A DNA stretch of 64,000 bases from assembly GCA_026874595.1 (NCBI GenBank), contig CM049310.1, positions 67,782,056 to 67,846,055 on the forward strand, in the 5' to 3' direction. Below, piece by piece: positions 14,301 through 22,700 of this stretch (its first letter is position 1; every line of letters starts with the position of its first letter). Below the pieces are notes generated by a model. The model searched no databases. It saw only the letters and a program-made list of their open reading frames with translations, and was not told where the DNA came from. Both the position numbers and the translations under genes were made by a program. Source of the stretch: Sipunculus nudus (taxonomy: Eukaryota; Annelida; Sipuncula; Golfingiida; Sipunculidae).

Positions 14301-17300
14301 CTTGAAAACTTGAATAAAATCTACAGTTTTTGATTAACTGGTTTCAAATTTTTGGTGTTAACAGACAAAATGCTAACATAAACATGTTGTGAAAAATTAA
14401 ATCCACAGTACTCACAGGAAAAAAAGTGCCATGGTCAAAGTTGGGCGAAATTTAAGGTACCAATATTTTATTTTTGTTAATATTTTAAAAAATTTAAAAG
14501 ATTTCGATCTAATTTTGGGTATACAATTTAACTTTGATTAATTAAAGTTATATTACTGGAAAAAAAGTCCAAAGTTTTAACAGGTTTTGTGTTAAGTGAT
14601 CAAATATCTTTCCTGATTTTTTACGAAATGCATTGTTTTGGCCCATAACTTTTTTAAATTATATAATACAGACATAATTTCTGGCATGTACATAGGAACT
14701 ATATAGAGGAATATTTATGGTAAATATGAGGAAAAACAGATGAGTGGTTTCGATATTAGGCAGTCCTGAAGTGTGAAAATAGGTTTTTAATAAAAAATTG
14801 AGGTTTTTCCTTAATTTCTCAAAGGAACGAAGTCGCAAAGACCCAGTTTTCGGCTTGGTAGGAGATGTTGGGGATATCTAACATTATGCCAAATTTTTGA
14901 TCCCTTAGTCTTACAGTTTTAAAACGTGCCACATCTACGGATGGACAGACGACGGACCATGACTATAGCTCAGATGACTTATAGTCAGCTGAGCTAAAAA
15001 CCCTGCAAAAGACCAACAGGCTTCTTAATAGCATTTAATTGTTAGATTTTAGCATCTGAATCACTAAGACTGACAGGGAAGCAGAGTACATCTAGCAAAT
15101 TGTTGCATATTTAAATCTCATACATTAAACAGTAAGCCTGGTCTGCATGAAAATCAGTAGGATGGTCCTGTGACCTTGTCCTTGTGACGCCAAAATTTGA
15201 GTGTTATTCCCCTATTGGTAGGCAAGATATACATGAGATATTAAGGTTTTGGTAAAATGTTTTAGCTTTAAATGGTTAAACAAGCTTTTTAAAATGATGG
15301 ACCCTGTGACCTTGACCAGAAAAGCAGGACTTTCCTCCATTTGGCAGGCGAGTCTAGTTAAGCCTGTACCTCACTGGGCTGCCACAACTTTGCGACAAAT
15401 TGCGAATTCAGAATTCATTCGCCGAGTCTCAAAAGTGTCTTAGAATATTCATGGCGGTTCTCAATTTCCTCGCATGATTTATAAAGTGTCTCTTACTTGT
15501 CGCACAAATTTTGAACATGTTCATAATATTCACAAAGCAAAACTTCTCGCAAAATAGTTGCAGAGGCGTCACTGGTATCTCAAACATGTTACAAACTATT
15601 CTAAAGTCAGTTTCCCCCAAGTCAGGAAGTGCGAGAACTGCTAGACAGCTTTGAGAGGGGTTTGCAACCTATGCAACTACAACACTAATATTTGGAGATT
15701 AAAAATGAGAATCTGACTTTCTGATCTTGTGAACATCACACGAAGGGTAAACAAATTCCATCTGAATTTTGGGCCAACCACTCGTACCGGGTTCGCAAAC
15801 ATGTTGTAAGTACGATTCAGTGATTGCACATGAAAATTATCTCTAATTCATAGATAAAAATGAGAGACTCTGACATTCTGGTCGAGAATTGTCGGGAGAA
15901 TATTTCACAAATGTTGTGCGAATGTCTTGTGAACATCGCATGACAGGTATATGAATTCCACCCGAAATTTGGGCCAACCACTCGTACCAAACATGTTGTA
16001 AGTATGATTCAGTGTGATTGCACATGAAAATTGTCTCTAATTCGCATATTTTCTCGCAATTGTTGTGTCTCCAACTAGTCGCAAGCTGTCACAGACCAAT
16101 GAGATACTACCTTGTGAAAGATGGAAAGCTTAGGATGAAATGATTGGCTAAACTGCATCCAGTCCTTTTAAAGAAGTTGGTCCTGCCGACCTTGTGAATC
16201 CAAAATCAGCAGCTTTCTTCCCCTACTGGCAGCTGAGCCATATGTGATAGAAAGCTTGGGATGAAATGTTTCTGGTCTCAAAGAAACAAAGTCCATGGGA
16301 CTCAATTTTAGGAATTGTAGGACATTTTGAGGATATTAAATATATGTCTAATTTCTGATTCAGAGTCCAACAGTTTCAAAACATGCCAGTTTAATGGAAT
16401 AACAGCGGACGGACAAAGGACCATAGCATTAGCTCAGTACAGTCAGATGAGCTAATTACACTGATTTTGACATGCTTTCTTCAAGAGTAACAATAGGTCA
16501 CTGGGGCTAGTATAATATGGTAATAATTTTTGCTCTGATCTATCTGTATGCCTATTCTGAAGGCTTGATACTGAAACTGTTTTGATTTTTATTACTATTG
16601 AAATACATCTAGACAGCTGAAGTACAGTGCTACAGCCCAGAAGACTTTCAGTCAACCGAGCTAAAACAGCACTAAAAAAGTATGAAATTCCAGTATAGTC
16701 TAAGTAATCAAAACAACCAATGAGTTTGTGCTCACCTTTGTTGGTCAGACAGGGCTGAAATAATGACAAAAATAAAGGTTAGATAAAAACATGTTTGTAT
16801 AGCTGAATATCTCGACATTTTGAAATATATCATGTTATGTTGACTGTACATGCAAGGAGGAAGGTTATGTGCACATATAACTGGGAGAAAATCCCAATGC
16901 TCTCATCTACACTCAGAACAACTAATTTTGTGTTTCTGTATATTAAGATTAATCATGTAAATTATGCATACAGTTTATAATCATTTTAAATCATAAAATG
17001 GTTAAACTGATATTTTATAGATTAAACACTAAGAAAGTCTATTATGCCCTGTCAAAACAACTCTGAGATGATTACTTTAATTAACATTCCAAAGAGGTAA
17101 TGTAAACATGATTTTTCAGTTTAATGTTCAAGCTTTATTTTATAAATTTAAATTAAAGGCTAAACAACAGCCAGACTGTAAATGTGCTCAAAATCATGGT
17201 TTCTGCCAAGCAGCTTTAAGAATACAGGTGAGTTTACCTTGACAATTTCAGGTTTCAAAGAATATTTGTGAATAACCTCCAGGAAAATTTTAAGATTAAC

Positions 17301-18983
17301 CAGTTCAAATTTGTTACCTGCTAATGGAAGGCCAGATGACCAGAGAGACAAACGTTAACTACAGTTCAGATAATACTCAATCAGCAGAGCAAAAAATGCA
17401 TCGAGTACAATCAGTGGCTTCTTGCCAGTGCAGCATCAGATTTTTTCCATCAAAAATTAAGAAGGGATACAGTCAAAACCATTTGGTAGTCTTGGGCTAA
17501 AATAAAAGCATTTAATTATAAAGCATTCACTTACAGTTTTTTTCCATATCAGGTGCAGCTTTCTTTGGTTCTGGTTGGCCGTCTGCATGAAAAAATTATG
17601 CACTTAATTTTAAGAATGAAAACCCTTAAAGTAAAGCACTAAATATCTTATAAACCTTCAGAATAATCTCATCTACTCGAACAAGTAGCACCAAAGGTAT
17701 ATTACCTGCTTAACTTATAATACATTAGATGTATTACTAATAGGACCAGGAATAATTACTATTTTTTAACATTTGGGAGCTTTAACACTTAAGAGGGGGG
17801 AATATTTCTGTACTATAATATTAATAAGGGTGATTTTCAAGTTAAAAAAATTCAAGAGGGGAAGGAGGAAAAAGTCTCCTACAATCCCCACAAGACCTGT
17901 CCTGTTAATTAACAAACACCAGATGTGAGCAAAATTAAACTTTGGAAATTGCTTAGAAAAGGAAAATAAATTAAGCAATTTAAGTGACACCTCATTTACT
18001 CATTACACCATTTTCCTTCAGGCCCTTTCAGTACTTCTTTAACCATGCAAAATGGGATATCAGCAGTGACTTCAAAGAGGCAAGTTTTGCTAACCTGGTG
18101 CACCTTCAAATGGTCTTTTCAATGAACTTGGTTCGTCTCCTCCGGCACCTGGCTGATTTATCTTAGCGGCAATCTATAAGTACATCACACAAAGCAAACA
18201 TACACCCACATGCCCCCAACAAAATCATGACAAAATCAACCAATATTTCACGGTTTTCAGTCTGCTGGTAAATATATATGTATATATATATAAATAAAAG
18301 AAAATAATAAAGAAAATGCCTGATGCACTTTCAACAGTACTGGAAAAGGACATGGTTACTTTTTATTTAGATAAAAATTAACATGTAAAAGAGCATAACA
18401 GTAAAGTCTATCAAATGCTTAAAATATCATTATTTTTCACTTTCAAACTATATACATGCTACAAGTAATAAAAGGTTATGAAAAAGAAAAACATTAAACA
18501 CTAAAAACAATTTGGGCGCCAATTTTCTGAGGGCGCATCAAATCGAGGTCATGGCGGCATGCCGTGCTGGATCGCTTATCGGTAGGAATTCTCCTCTTTC
18601 CTGGGTTCAGTACGTCTCAACAGACACAAATGCACTTGGATAATAATTCCTTGCATAAAACCTTCCACGTTTTCACCAATTCCTACAACACGGCAGTCAC
18701 CATAACGCATGCTTGGGGTCGCTCAGCTCTGACCTACTCACGTTGCCGGCTCCATGCACGAGGCAGATCGACAGTTCGAACAATGCCAACGGAATGATCT
18801 TTAAGCTGGGGCTCTTTTACGCACATTACACGCCGATAAAAAGAACAATCCTTATGTAAACTGGTTGTAAAGAACACTAGACTGATGCAGTACCTGTCTA
18901 GCACGAGCAAGAGCATCAGCAAACGCAGACTGAGGGTCCATTCCACCACTTTGATCTGGAGGAGCAACAGCCGAGTAGTTCAT
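2240..18983 (-). CDS. FUBP/KSRP-family KH-domain single-strand nucleic-acid-binding protein, 5' part (13 coding exons)
   Basis: Exons in transcript order: 18894-18983, 18095-18173, 17535-17582, 16736-16754, 11703-11887, 8760-8831, 7322-7379, 6459-6618, 4836-4934, 4356-4397, 3813-3869, 3028-3130, 2240-2337. They total 1110 nt (370 codons) with consistent phases. The N-terminus (MNYSAV..., then [10 protein letters not shown]) resembles FUBP proteins. KH1 is at about residues 130-197, KH2 at 211-284 and KH3 at 304-370, each with a GKGG loop (143-146, 227-230, 316-319). A Gly/Asn/Tyr-rich linker (285-303) separates KH2 and KH3. Family members bind U/T-rich single-stranded DNA or RNA in the nucleus and act in transcription, splicing and mRNA stability. 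KH4 and the Tyr-rich C-terminus must lie left of position 2240. Which paralogue (FUBP1, FUBP3 or KSRP) cannot be decided, so no symbol is given. Confidence 0.93.
2338..3027. other. FUBP-like intron 12, nothing recognised
   Basis: AT-rich intron sequence with no exon, repeat or RNA gene that I can support. Confidence 0.5.
3028..3130 (-). CDS. FUBP-like exon 12 (KH3 first half)
   Basis: 103 nt encoding [20 protein letters not shown] and the following helix, matching FUBP1 KH3 (VPIPRFAVGIVIGRNGEMIK). The donor is CCGG|GTTTGT, weak but the only one that joins exon 13 in phase. Confidence 0.93.
3245..3560 (-). mobile_element. tRNA-derived SINE-like element
   Basis: Reading the minus strand from about 3560: GTGGTGGCGTAAAGG (A-box-like), then GGGCACCAGACTGCAGGG and GGTTTGCGTCCCGG (B-box-like), spaced as in a tRNA. 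A non-tRNA body of about 240 nt follows. A free tRNA gene is unlikely because the acceptor stem and anticodon arm do not close. It sits in the intron between exons 11 and 12. Confidence 0.55.
3813..3869 (-). CDS. FUBP-like exon 11 (Gly-rich linker)
   Basis: 57 nt, 19 codons: a run of six Gly, then [12 protein letters not shown], a flexible linker between KH2 and KH3. Phase 0 both sides, so skipping it would keep the frame. TATAG acceptor, GTAAAT donor. Confidence 0.85.
4356..4397 (-). CDS. FUBP-like exon 10 (end of KH2)
   Basis: 42 nt, 14 codons, [14 protein letters not shown], the C-terminal helix of KH2 (FUBP1: QAKEMVLELIRDQ). TTTCAG acceptor and GTAAGT donor, phase 0 on both sides. Confidence 0.9.
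4398..4835. other. FUBP-like intron 9, nothing recognised
   Basis: About 440 bp of AT-rich intron; no coding or repeat structure identified. Confidence 0.5.
4836..4934 (-). CDS. FUBP-like exon 9 (KH2)
   Basis: 99 nt, 33 codons, phase 0 on both sides. Encodes [12 protein letters not shown] and [13 protein letters not shown], near-identical to FUBP1 KH2 ([24 protein letters not shown]). Confidence 0.95.
5040..6060 (-). repeat. Intron 8 repeats, including a family C copy
   Basis: 5040-5166 matches 838-962 (ACTATCAAAC... GGGCTCTA), an unnamed repeat of about 125 bp in the same orientation. About 5400-5940 read on the minus strand begins GCAAACCTTTGAGCTTAAG and contains the GATAGCTCC and CTAGCATCACC-like blocks of the repeat filling 61370-64000, so it is a diverged copy of that family. 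Confidence 0.5.
6459..6618 (-). CDS. FUBP-like exon 8 (end of KH1, start of KH2)
   Basis: 160 nt encoding the last KH1 helix ([13 protein letters not shown]), a short Ala/Gly linker and the first half of KH2 with [22 protein letters not shown] acceptor and GTATAA donor; ends in phase 0. Confidence 0.94.
6619..7321. other. FUBP-like intron 7, nothing recognised
   Basis: Overlapping short open frames on both strands at 6668-6950 have no family resemblance; I see no supported feature. Confidence 0.45.
7322..7379 (-). CDS. FUBP-like exon 7 (KH1 strands)
   Basis: 58 nt encoding [19 protein letters not shown], matching the DSGGLPERSCMLTG segment of FUBP1 KH1. TTACAG acceptor and GTGAGT donor; phase 1 in, phase 2 out. 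Confidence 0.92.
7661..8750 (-). mobile_element. Helitron-like family B element, copy B1
   Basis: The low-coordinate end is the family 3' terminus in minus orientation (GGGACCCTTGTTC). The high-coordinate end is the 5' hairpin (GTAAGTCAACTGAGCTATAG) with CAGACAGACAG near it. Internal sequence around 7735-7860 matches 12485-12600. It abuts the donor of FUBP-like exon 6. Confidence 0.6.
8760..8831 (-). CDS. FUBP-like exon 6 (KH1 core, GC donor)
   Basis: 72 nt encoding [19 protein letters not shown], the KH1 GXXG loop and helices. The only donor in frame with the next exon is AAG|GCAAGT, a GC-AG intron with otherwise perfect U1 complementarity. A repeat element begins about 10 nt into the intron. 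Confidence 0.92.
9379..9835 (+). mobile_element. MITE family D, full-length copy D1
   Basis: Starts TTAAAGGGGCCCAATCACC and ends with the imperfect inverse GGTGATTGAGCACCTTTAA, giving terminal inverted repeats of about 19 bp on a 457-bp element. Related copies: 29631-29910, 40725-41120 and 45737-46186. No coding capacity. Confidence 0.65.
10170..11112 (-). mobile_element. Helitron-like non-autonomous element family A, copy A1
   Basis: On the minus strand it begins TCCACCAAAAGAGAGTTTTG and ends with hairpin GTAGTCGCTTGTCGACTAC, seven bases, then CTAG at 10173-10170. It is flanked by A and T, as expected for Helitron insertion between A and T without duplication. Internally it has modules carrying GGTGGCGCCACC (10365-10376, 10792-10803) and TCTCGGGAACCG-like text. 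No replication-helicase coding seen. Confidence 0.7.
11287..11640 (-). repeat. Family B 3'-end fragment
   Basis: Starts with AACAAGTGACCCATTGG... GCTCAGCTGACC, the family B 3' terminus read in reverse. About 350 bp of repeat text follows (GGAAGACATTCACAAAAGGAA, shared with 23105-23125). No 5' hairpin seen. Confidence 0.45.
11703..11887 (-). CDS. FUBP-like exon 5 (Ala-rich linker and start of KH1)
   Basis: 185 nt with a TTCAG acceptor and GTAAGT donor. It encodes an Ala-rich helix, a Pro/Gly-rich linker, then [11 protein letters not shown], the first strand of KH1 (compare EYKVPDGMVG in FUBP1). Phase 2 in, phase 1 out. Confidence 0.92.
12410..14998 (-). mobile_element. Helitron-like family B element, long copy B2 (2.6 kb)
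   Basis: 3' terminus at 12410-12445 in minus orientation (CAGCTGAG...GTGACCCATAGGTC...CTTGTTTCTAA). 5' hairpin at about 14965-14998 (AGCTCAGCTGACTATAAGTC, then CATCTGAGCTATAG). The interior contains two diverged modules about 670 bp apart, each with TGCCATGGTCAAAGTTGGGC (near 13750 and 14430). The same element lies inverted at 53257-55888. Confidence 0.7.
15366..16107. mobile_element. MITE E, about 740 bp, with terminal inverted repeats
   Basis: Left end GTACCTCACTGGGCTGCCAC and the reverse complement of the right end GTATCTCATTGGTCTGTGAC agree at about three quarters of positions, and both continue into CTTxGCGAC. Inside is a direct duplication of about 70 bp (near 15770-15850 and 15970-16045, GGGCCAACCACTCGTACC). 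No transposase. The superfamily is not resolved. Confidence 0.55.
16300..16456 (-). repeat. Family B 5'-end fragment
   Basis: Ends at about 16456 with AGCTCAGTACAGTCAGATGAGCT, the family B 5' hairpin in minus orientation. It is preceded by GACGGACAAAGGACCAT and by CCAACAGTTTCAAAACATGCC, shared with other family B copies. Confidence 0.5.
16736..16754 (-). CDS. FUBP-like exon 4, 19-nt microexon
   Basis: A 19-nt exon between a TTTCAG acceptor and a GTGAGC donor. It restores the phase between exons 3 (phase 1) and 5 (phase 2) and encodes SLSDQQR with flanking bases. Without it exons 3 and 5 do not join in frame. Called from splice signals and phase; it is too short for homology evidence. Confidence 0.75.
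16755..18094. other. FUBP-like introns around exon 3, nothing recognised
   Basis: AT-rich sequence either side of exon 3 (17535-17582). No repeats or RNA genes identified. Confidence 0.45.
17535..17582 (-). CDS. FUBP-like exon 3
   Basis: 48 nt, GCAG acceptor and GTAAGT donor, phase 1 in and phase 1 out. Encodes [16 protein letters not shown], a charged linker resembling the DQPDQKK segment of FUBPs before KH1. Confidence 0.87.
18095..18173 (-). CDS. FUBP-like exon 2
   Basis: 79 nt with a TATAG acceptor and a CAG|GTTAGC donor. It continues the RARQ helix with IAAKINQPG and a KRPFEG segment like the KRPLEDG of vertebrate FUBPs. Ends in phase 1. Confidence 0.9.
18174..18893. other. FUBP-like intron 1
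   Basis: Contains a short TATA/TGTA microsatellite at about 18270-18295. A GC-richer stretch (18515-18830) has several CpGs and TCATGGCGGCATGCCGTG, which could be regulatory. No exon found. Confidence 0.4.
18894..18983 (-). CDS. FUBP-like exon 1 (start codon exon)
   Basis: Thirty codons from ATG at 18983 to a CAG|GTACTG donor, ending in phase 0. The translation ends [10 protein letters not shown], the typical FUBP N-terminal helix. The frame is open upstream with in-frame ATGs, including one at 19073. That extension would run through a CCAAT box and an ETS-like site and has no family match, so I chose 18983. Confidence 0.92.
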
Positions 18984-19615
18984 AATGGCGGCGTGGCCAA
19001 AGCGGAAGTGACTGACATGTGCTAGCTCGCAGCTCATTGGCCCAAACTTGTTCGCTATTATATACTTTACCACACTTATTCTCGAAAACAGGCGTTACTT
19101 CTAAAGAGTTTATACTATAACATCAAGGACTGTACATACCTTCAGCTGCTTCTTTACTGATCAGGCAGTTGTTTTAACAAAATACGGCAAGCACCCACAG
19201 AACATGTATTCAGTGCGGCCTGACTCCCCAACCTTTTACCTTCCGTGACCGGCCTTGAACCCAAGCTTGCTCACGTGGTACCAAACAAGTCGGCTGTTAA
19301 CAGGATGTACCACCCAACATTGCATCGCTAACTTGACGCTTGATCTATAACAATGCCTATTGTCAATCGTGACTGACCTTTACTATATGTATGTTAATTA
19401 ACCCCATGGGCCAAAGCTTTGGCAAGCCCGATCTTTGGTTTTTGCGCAACCAGCAAGTTATTTAAACTTATTTAAATACATTAATATTTGTTCTGTAGCA
19501 TGACAAATTGGCTCCGCTGCGAATGACTGAAATGAATAACAACTCCTGATATGTGATATATAAGTATTATAATATTGAACAAATCAGTTGTAGATCGGTC
19601 AAACTTGAACAAAAC
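18984..19615. promoter_or_regulatory. Divergent intergenic region, putative bidirectional promoter
   Basis: 632 bp separate the two start codons. Next to the FUBP-like ATG there is AATGGCGGC (18984-18992, a YY1-like site abutting the start codon), GCGGAAGTG (19002-19010, ETS-like) and ATTGG (19036-19040, CCAAT box on the minus strand). These suit a TATA-less broad promoter. On the plus side TATATAAG lies about 60 bp before the aminotransferase ATG. No transcript evidence is available, so start sites are inferred. Confidence 0.5.
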
Positions 19616-19792
19616 ATGGAAAGTGAAACTAAGTCTACAAGTAGGACGTCAAATAAACGGACATTGTTCGAGGAGTTCGGTTTTGAAGGAAGCGAGGCAG
19701 AGGGCTTTATTTATTTCAATGTGGGGGCACCCGAACCAGACTCCCTGGCCCAGGTGAAACGTATCACCATGGAGTCTATGAAAGCCCTCCAG
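19616..19792 (+). CDS. Aminotransferase exon 1
   Basis: 59 codons from ATG in AACATGG context to CTCCAG|GTCAGT, phase 0. The same frame is open upstream with an ATG at 19553; the later ATG gives the expected short N-terminus before FNVGAPEPD. No signal peptide. Confidence 0.88.
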
Positions 19793-22700
19793 GTCAGTTA
19801 TAAACCCGAGAGTGGACCAGACCACGTATCCTTTTATAAAATGAGAATATGATAAATAATTTCCACAGGGAGCGCTCTGTTTTAAATTTATCTTTATAGA
19901 ACTGAAAACTGTATATGAAATATATAGTATGTTAAATACATTATCCATGACATTAAGGCCTTTTTAAGATGAACTGGTAGGTGCTCAATGTCTTCAGTTC
20001 TACCAAATTCGACGTGTGGGTGGCAGGCTGCCACTAGTTTAATACAAAACAAAATCTTTTTCAGTATTCTGTAATTGAGTGCCATAATATGACCCATTGG
20101 TTCTTTTCTAGAATTATGAAAAGATGACTGGTTCACTATCTCTCTTTCTGAAGTGATTGGTTCATTCTCTCACTCTTGATCCCATTAGTTGACAAGTTAA
20201 ATCTCTCACTCTTTTTTAAGGGACTAATGTTCATTCTGATTTTTTAAGTGGATGGTTTCGGTTTAAATAGAAAATATTGATAACGTAAATTATTTATGAT
20301 TTATTAATTAAATAAATAAATGATGAAAATTTTCTCAAAAGTTAGAGATCCATGCCTATGCACTTTGAGACCAAGTGAGCGCATTATTAATCGTGACTAG
20401 CAAATATATATTCTATTATGATGAAAATAGACTGTTTCTCTGCATCTTACAACATGTCCACATGTCAGACAACATGGACCGACAGGATACAATTGCGGCT
20501 CATCCTTAGCTATGTTTGGGTACAGTAGGCAATATTGAATTCAAAACACAAAAAAATGTTTAAATCTCAATCATTATGCTTCTTTAACTCGATCTTAGGC
20601 ATCAACAATATCATTTAATAAATATAATTAATAATATAATAATTGCACTACTTTGGCCAACCTCCAGACGGCCATCTTGCCTGTATAATTATTGAGTGAA
20701 TGGTTTTGGCGACACCAAAACCATTTCCAGAGATGGTTTTGCAGTTTTGCAAAAACCAGTTTCAGTTTTGCTATTATTTATAAAGTGGCAGTTCCCTGGA
20801 AGTGGCCAAAACTGAAACAAGTTTTGAATTTACGAGTGCACCCTTGGTGACTGGTTCATTCTCTCACCCTTGATTAAGTGACTAAATGAGGTCCATTCTC
20901 TCACTCTTGATAAAGTAACTGACAACTTCCTTCTCCCACTTTTGATAGAGTAACTGGTTCCTTCTCTCACTCTTGAATCTTGATTAAGTGACTGGTCCAT
21001 TCTCTCACTCTTGATATAGTTACAGGTTCCTAGTATCTCACTTTTGATTAAGTGACTGGTCTATTTTCTCATTCTTGATAAAGTAACTGGTTCATTCTCT
21101 CACTCTTGATTAAGTAACTGGCCCCTTCTCTCATTCTTGATAAAATAACTGGTTCCTTCTCTCACTCTTGATTAAGTGACTGGTCCATTTTCTCATTCTT
21201 GATAAAGTAACTGGTTCCTTCTCTCACTCTTGATTAAGTGACTGGTCCATTTTCTCATTCTTGATAAAGTAACTGGTTCATTCTCTCACTCTTGATGAAG
21301 TGACTGGTCTTTTTTTCTCATTCTTGATAAAGTAACTGGTTCATTATCTCATTCTTGATTATAAGTGACTGGTCCATTCTCTCACCCTTGATTAAGTGAC
21401 TAAATGAGGTCCATTCTCTCACTCTTGATAAAGTAACTGACAACTTCCTTCTCCCACTTTTGATAGAGTAACTGGTTCATTCTCTCACTCTTGATTATAA
21501 GTGACTGGTCCATTCTCTCACTCATGATTAAGAGACTGGTCTGTTCTCCCCTCTTGATAAAGTAACTGGTTTCTCCTTCACTTTTGATAAAATAACTCAG
21601 GTTCCTTCCAGGGCTGAAAGGAGTAATCGAGTACTCAAGTCCGGGTATCTCTTACCAAGTACACGAGTCCAAAATTCGGACTCGAGTACTTGTGTATGTA
21701 CATGCATATATGAATATTACTGCAAATTTACTGGCAGTCTCTGCCTATTTATTCATTATGGAAGTAATAATCATACTGTACAGTTTATTTCAAAGAGATG
21801 TTTATCAGTTATATGCTTTCGAATAAATGGATTTTTTCCACTCTCTTAAATTTTAGTATCTATATCGTTTGGATAAAGTCAAGCCAACACGAAGTCAATT
21901 TTATGTATGTTTTGATAAACAGATGTCCGTTTAACTTTACAGCGTTGCCATGGTAACGAGTACTCGAGTTAGGGTCGAGTAATGCCTATCAGGTACTCAA
22001 GTCCAAAATTATGTATCCGTTTCAGCCCTAGTTCCTTCTCTCACTCTTGATAAAGTAACTGGTTCATTCTCTCACTCTTGATAAAGTAACTGGTTCCTTC
22101 TCTCACTCTTGATTAAGTGACTAGCCCGTTCTCTCACTCTTGATAAAGTAACTGGTTCCTTCTCTCACTTTTGATAAAATAACTGGTTCCTTCTCTCACT
22201 CTTGATAAAGTAACTGGTTCCTTCTTTAACTCTTGATTAAGTGACTGGTCCATTCTCTCACTCATGATTTAAGTGACTGGTTCCTTCTCTAACTCTTGAT
22301 AAAGTAACTGGTTCCTGCTCTCACTCTTGATAAAGTGATTGTTTCATTATATCACCCTTGATGAAGTGATATTTTAATGCTTTCACTCATTTAACTATAA
22401 ATATATTTTCAGACCTCATTTGGGAGTGAGAATGGTCAGTTTTTGCAGTACGGCAGCTCACAAGGCGATCCTGAATTCAGAGATGAACTGGCGGATTTCC
22501 TGGCTCAGTACAACCAGGCTCCAGAGTCAAGGTGATCAGCTTTACTCATAAGATAAATAATTTGTAATGAATCTTATTCATCCTATGAGCAGATTGTTTT
22601 TAATATTCATACGTTTTTCCCATTGAATCTTTTTCAAGCTTTGAGTAAATTGTTTATTTATCACCATTGTCCCTGTTTAAACTTCCAGATTGATCATTTA

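Noticed and set aside
18852-19073. N-terminal extension of the FUBP-like protein to an ATG at 19073
   Set aside because: It would translate through the putative promoter motifs and has no counterpart in the family, whose N-terminus fits the ATG at 18983.
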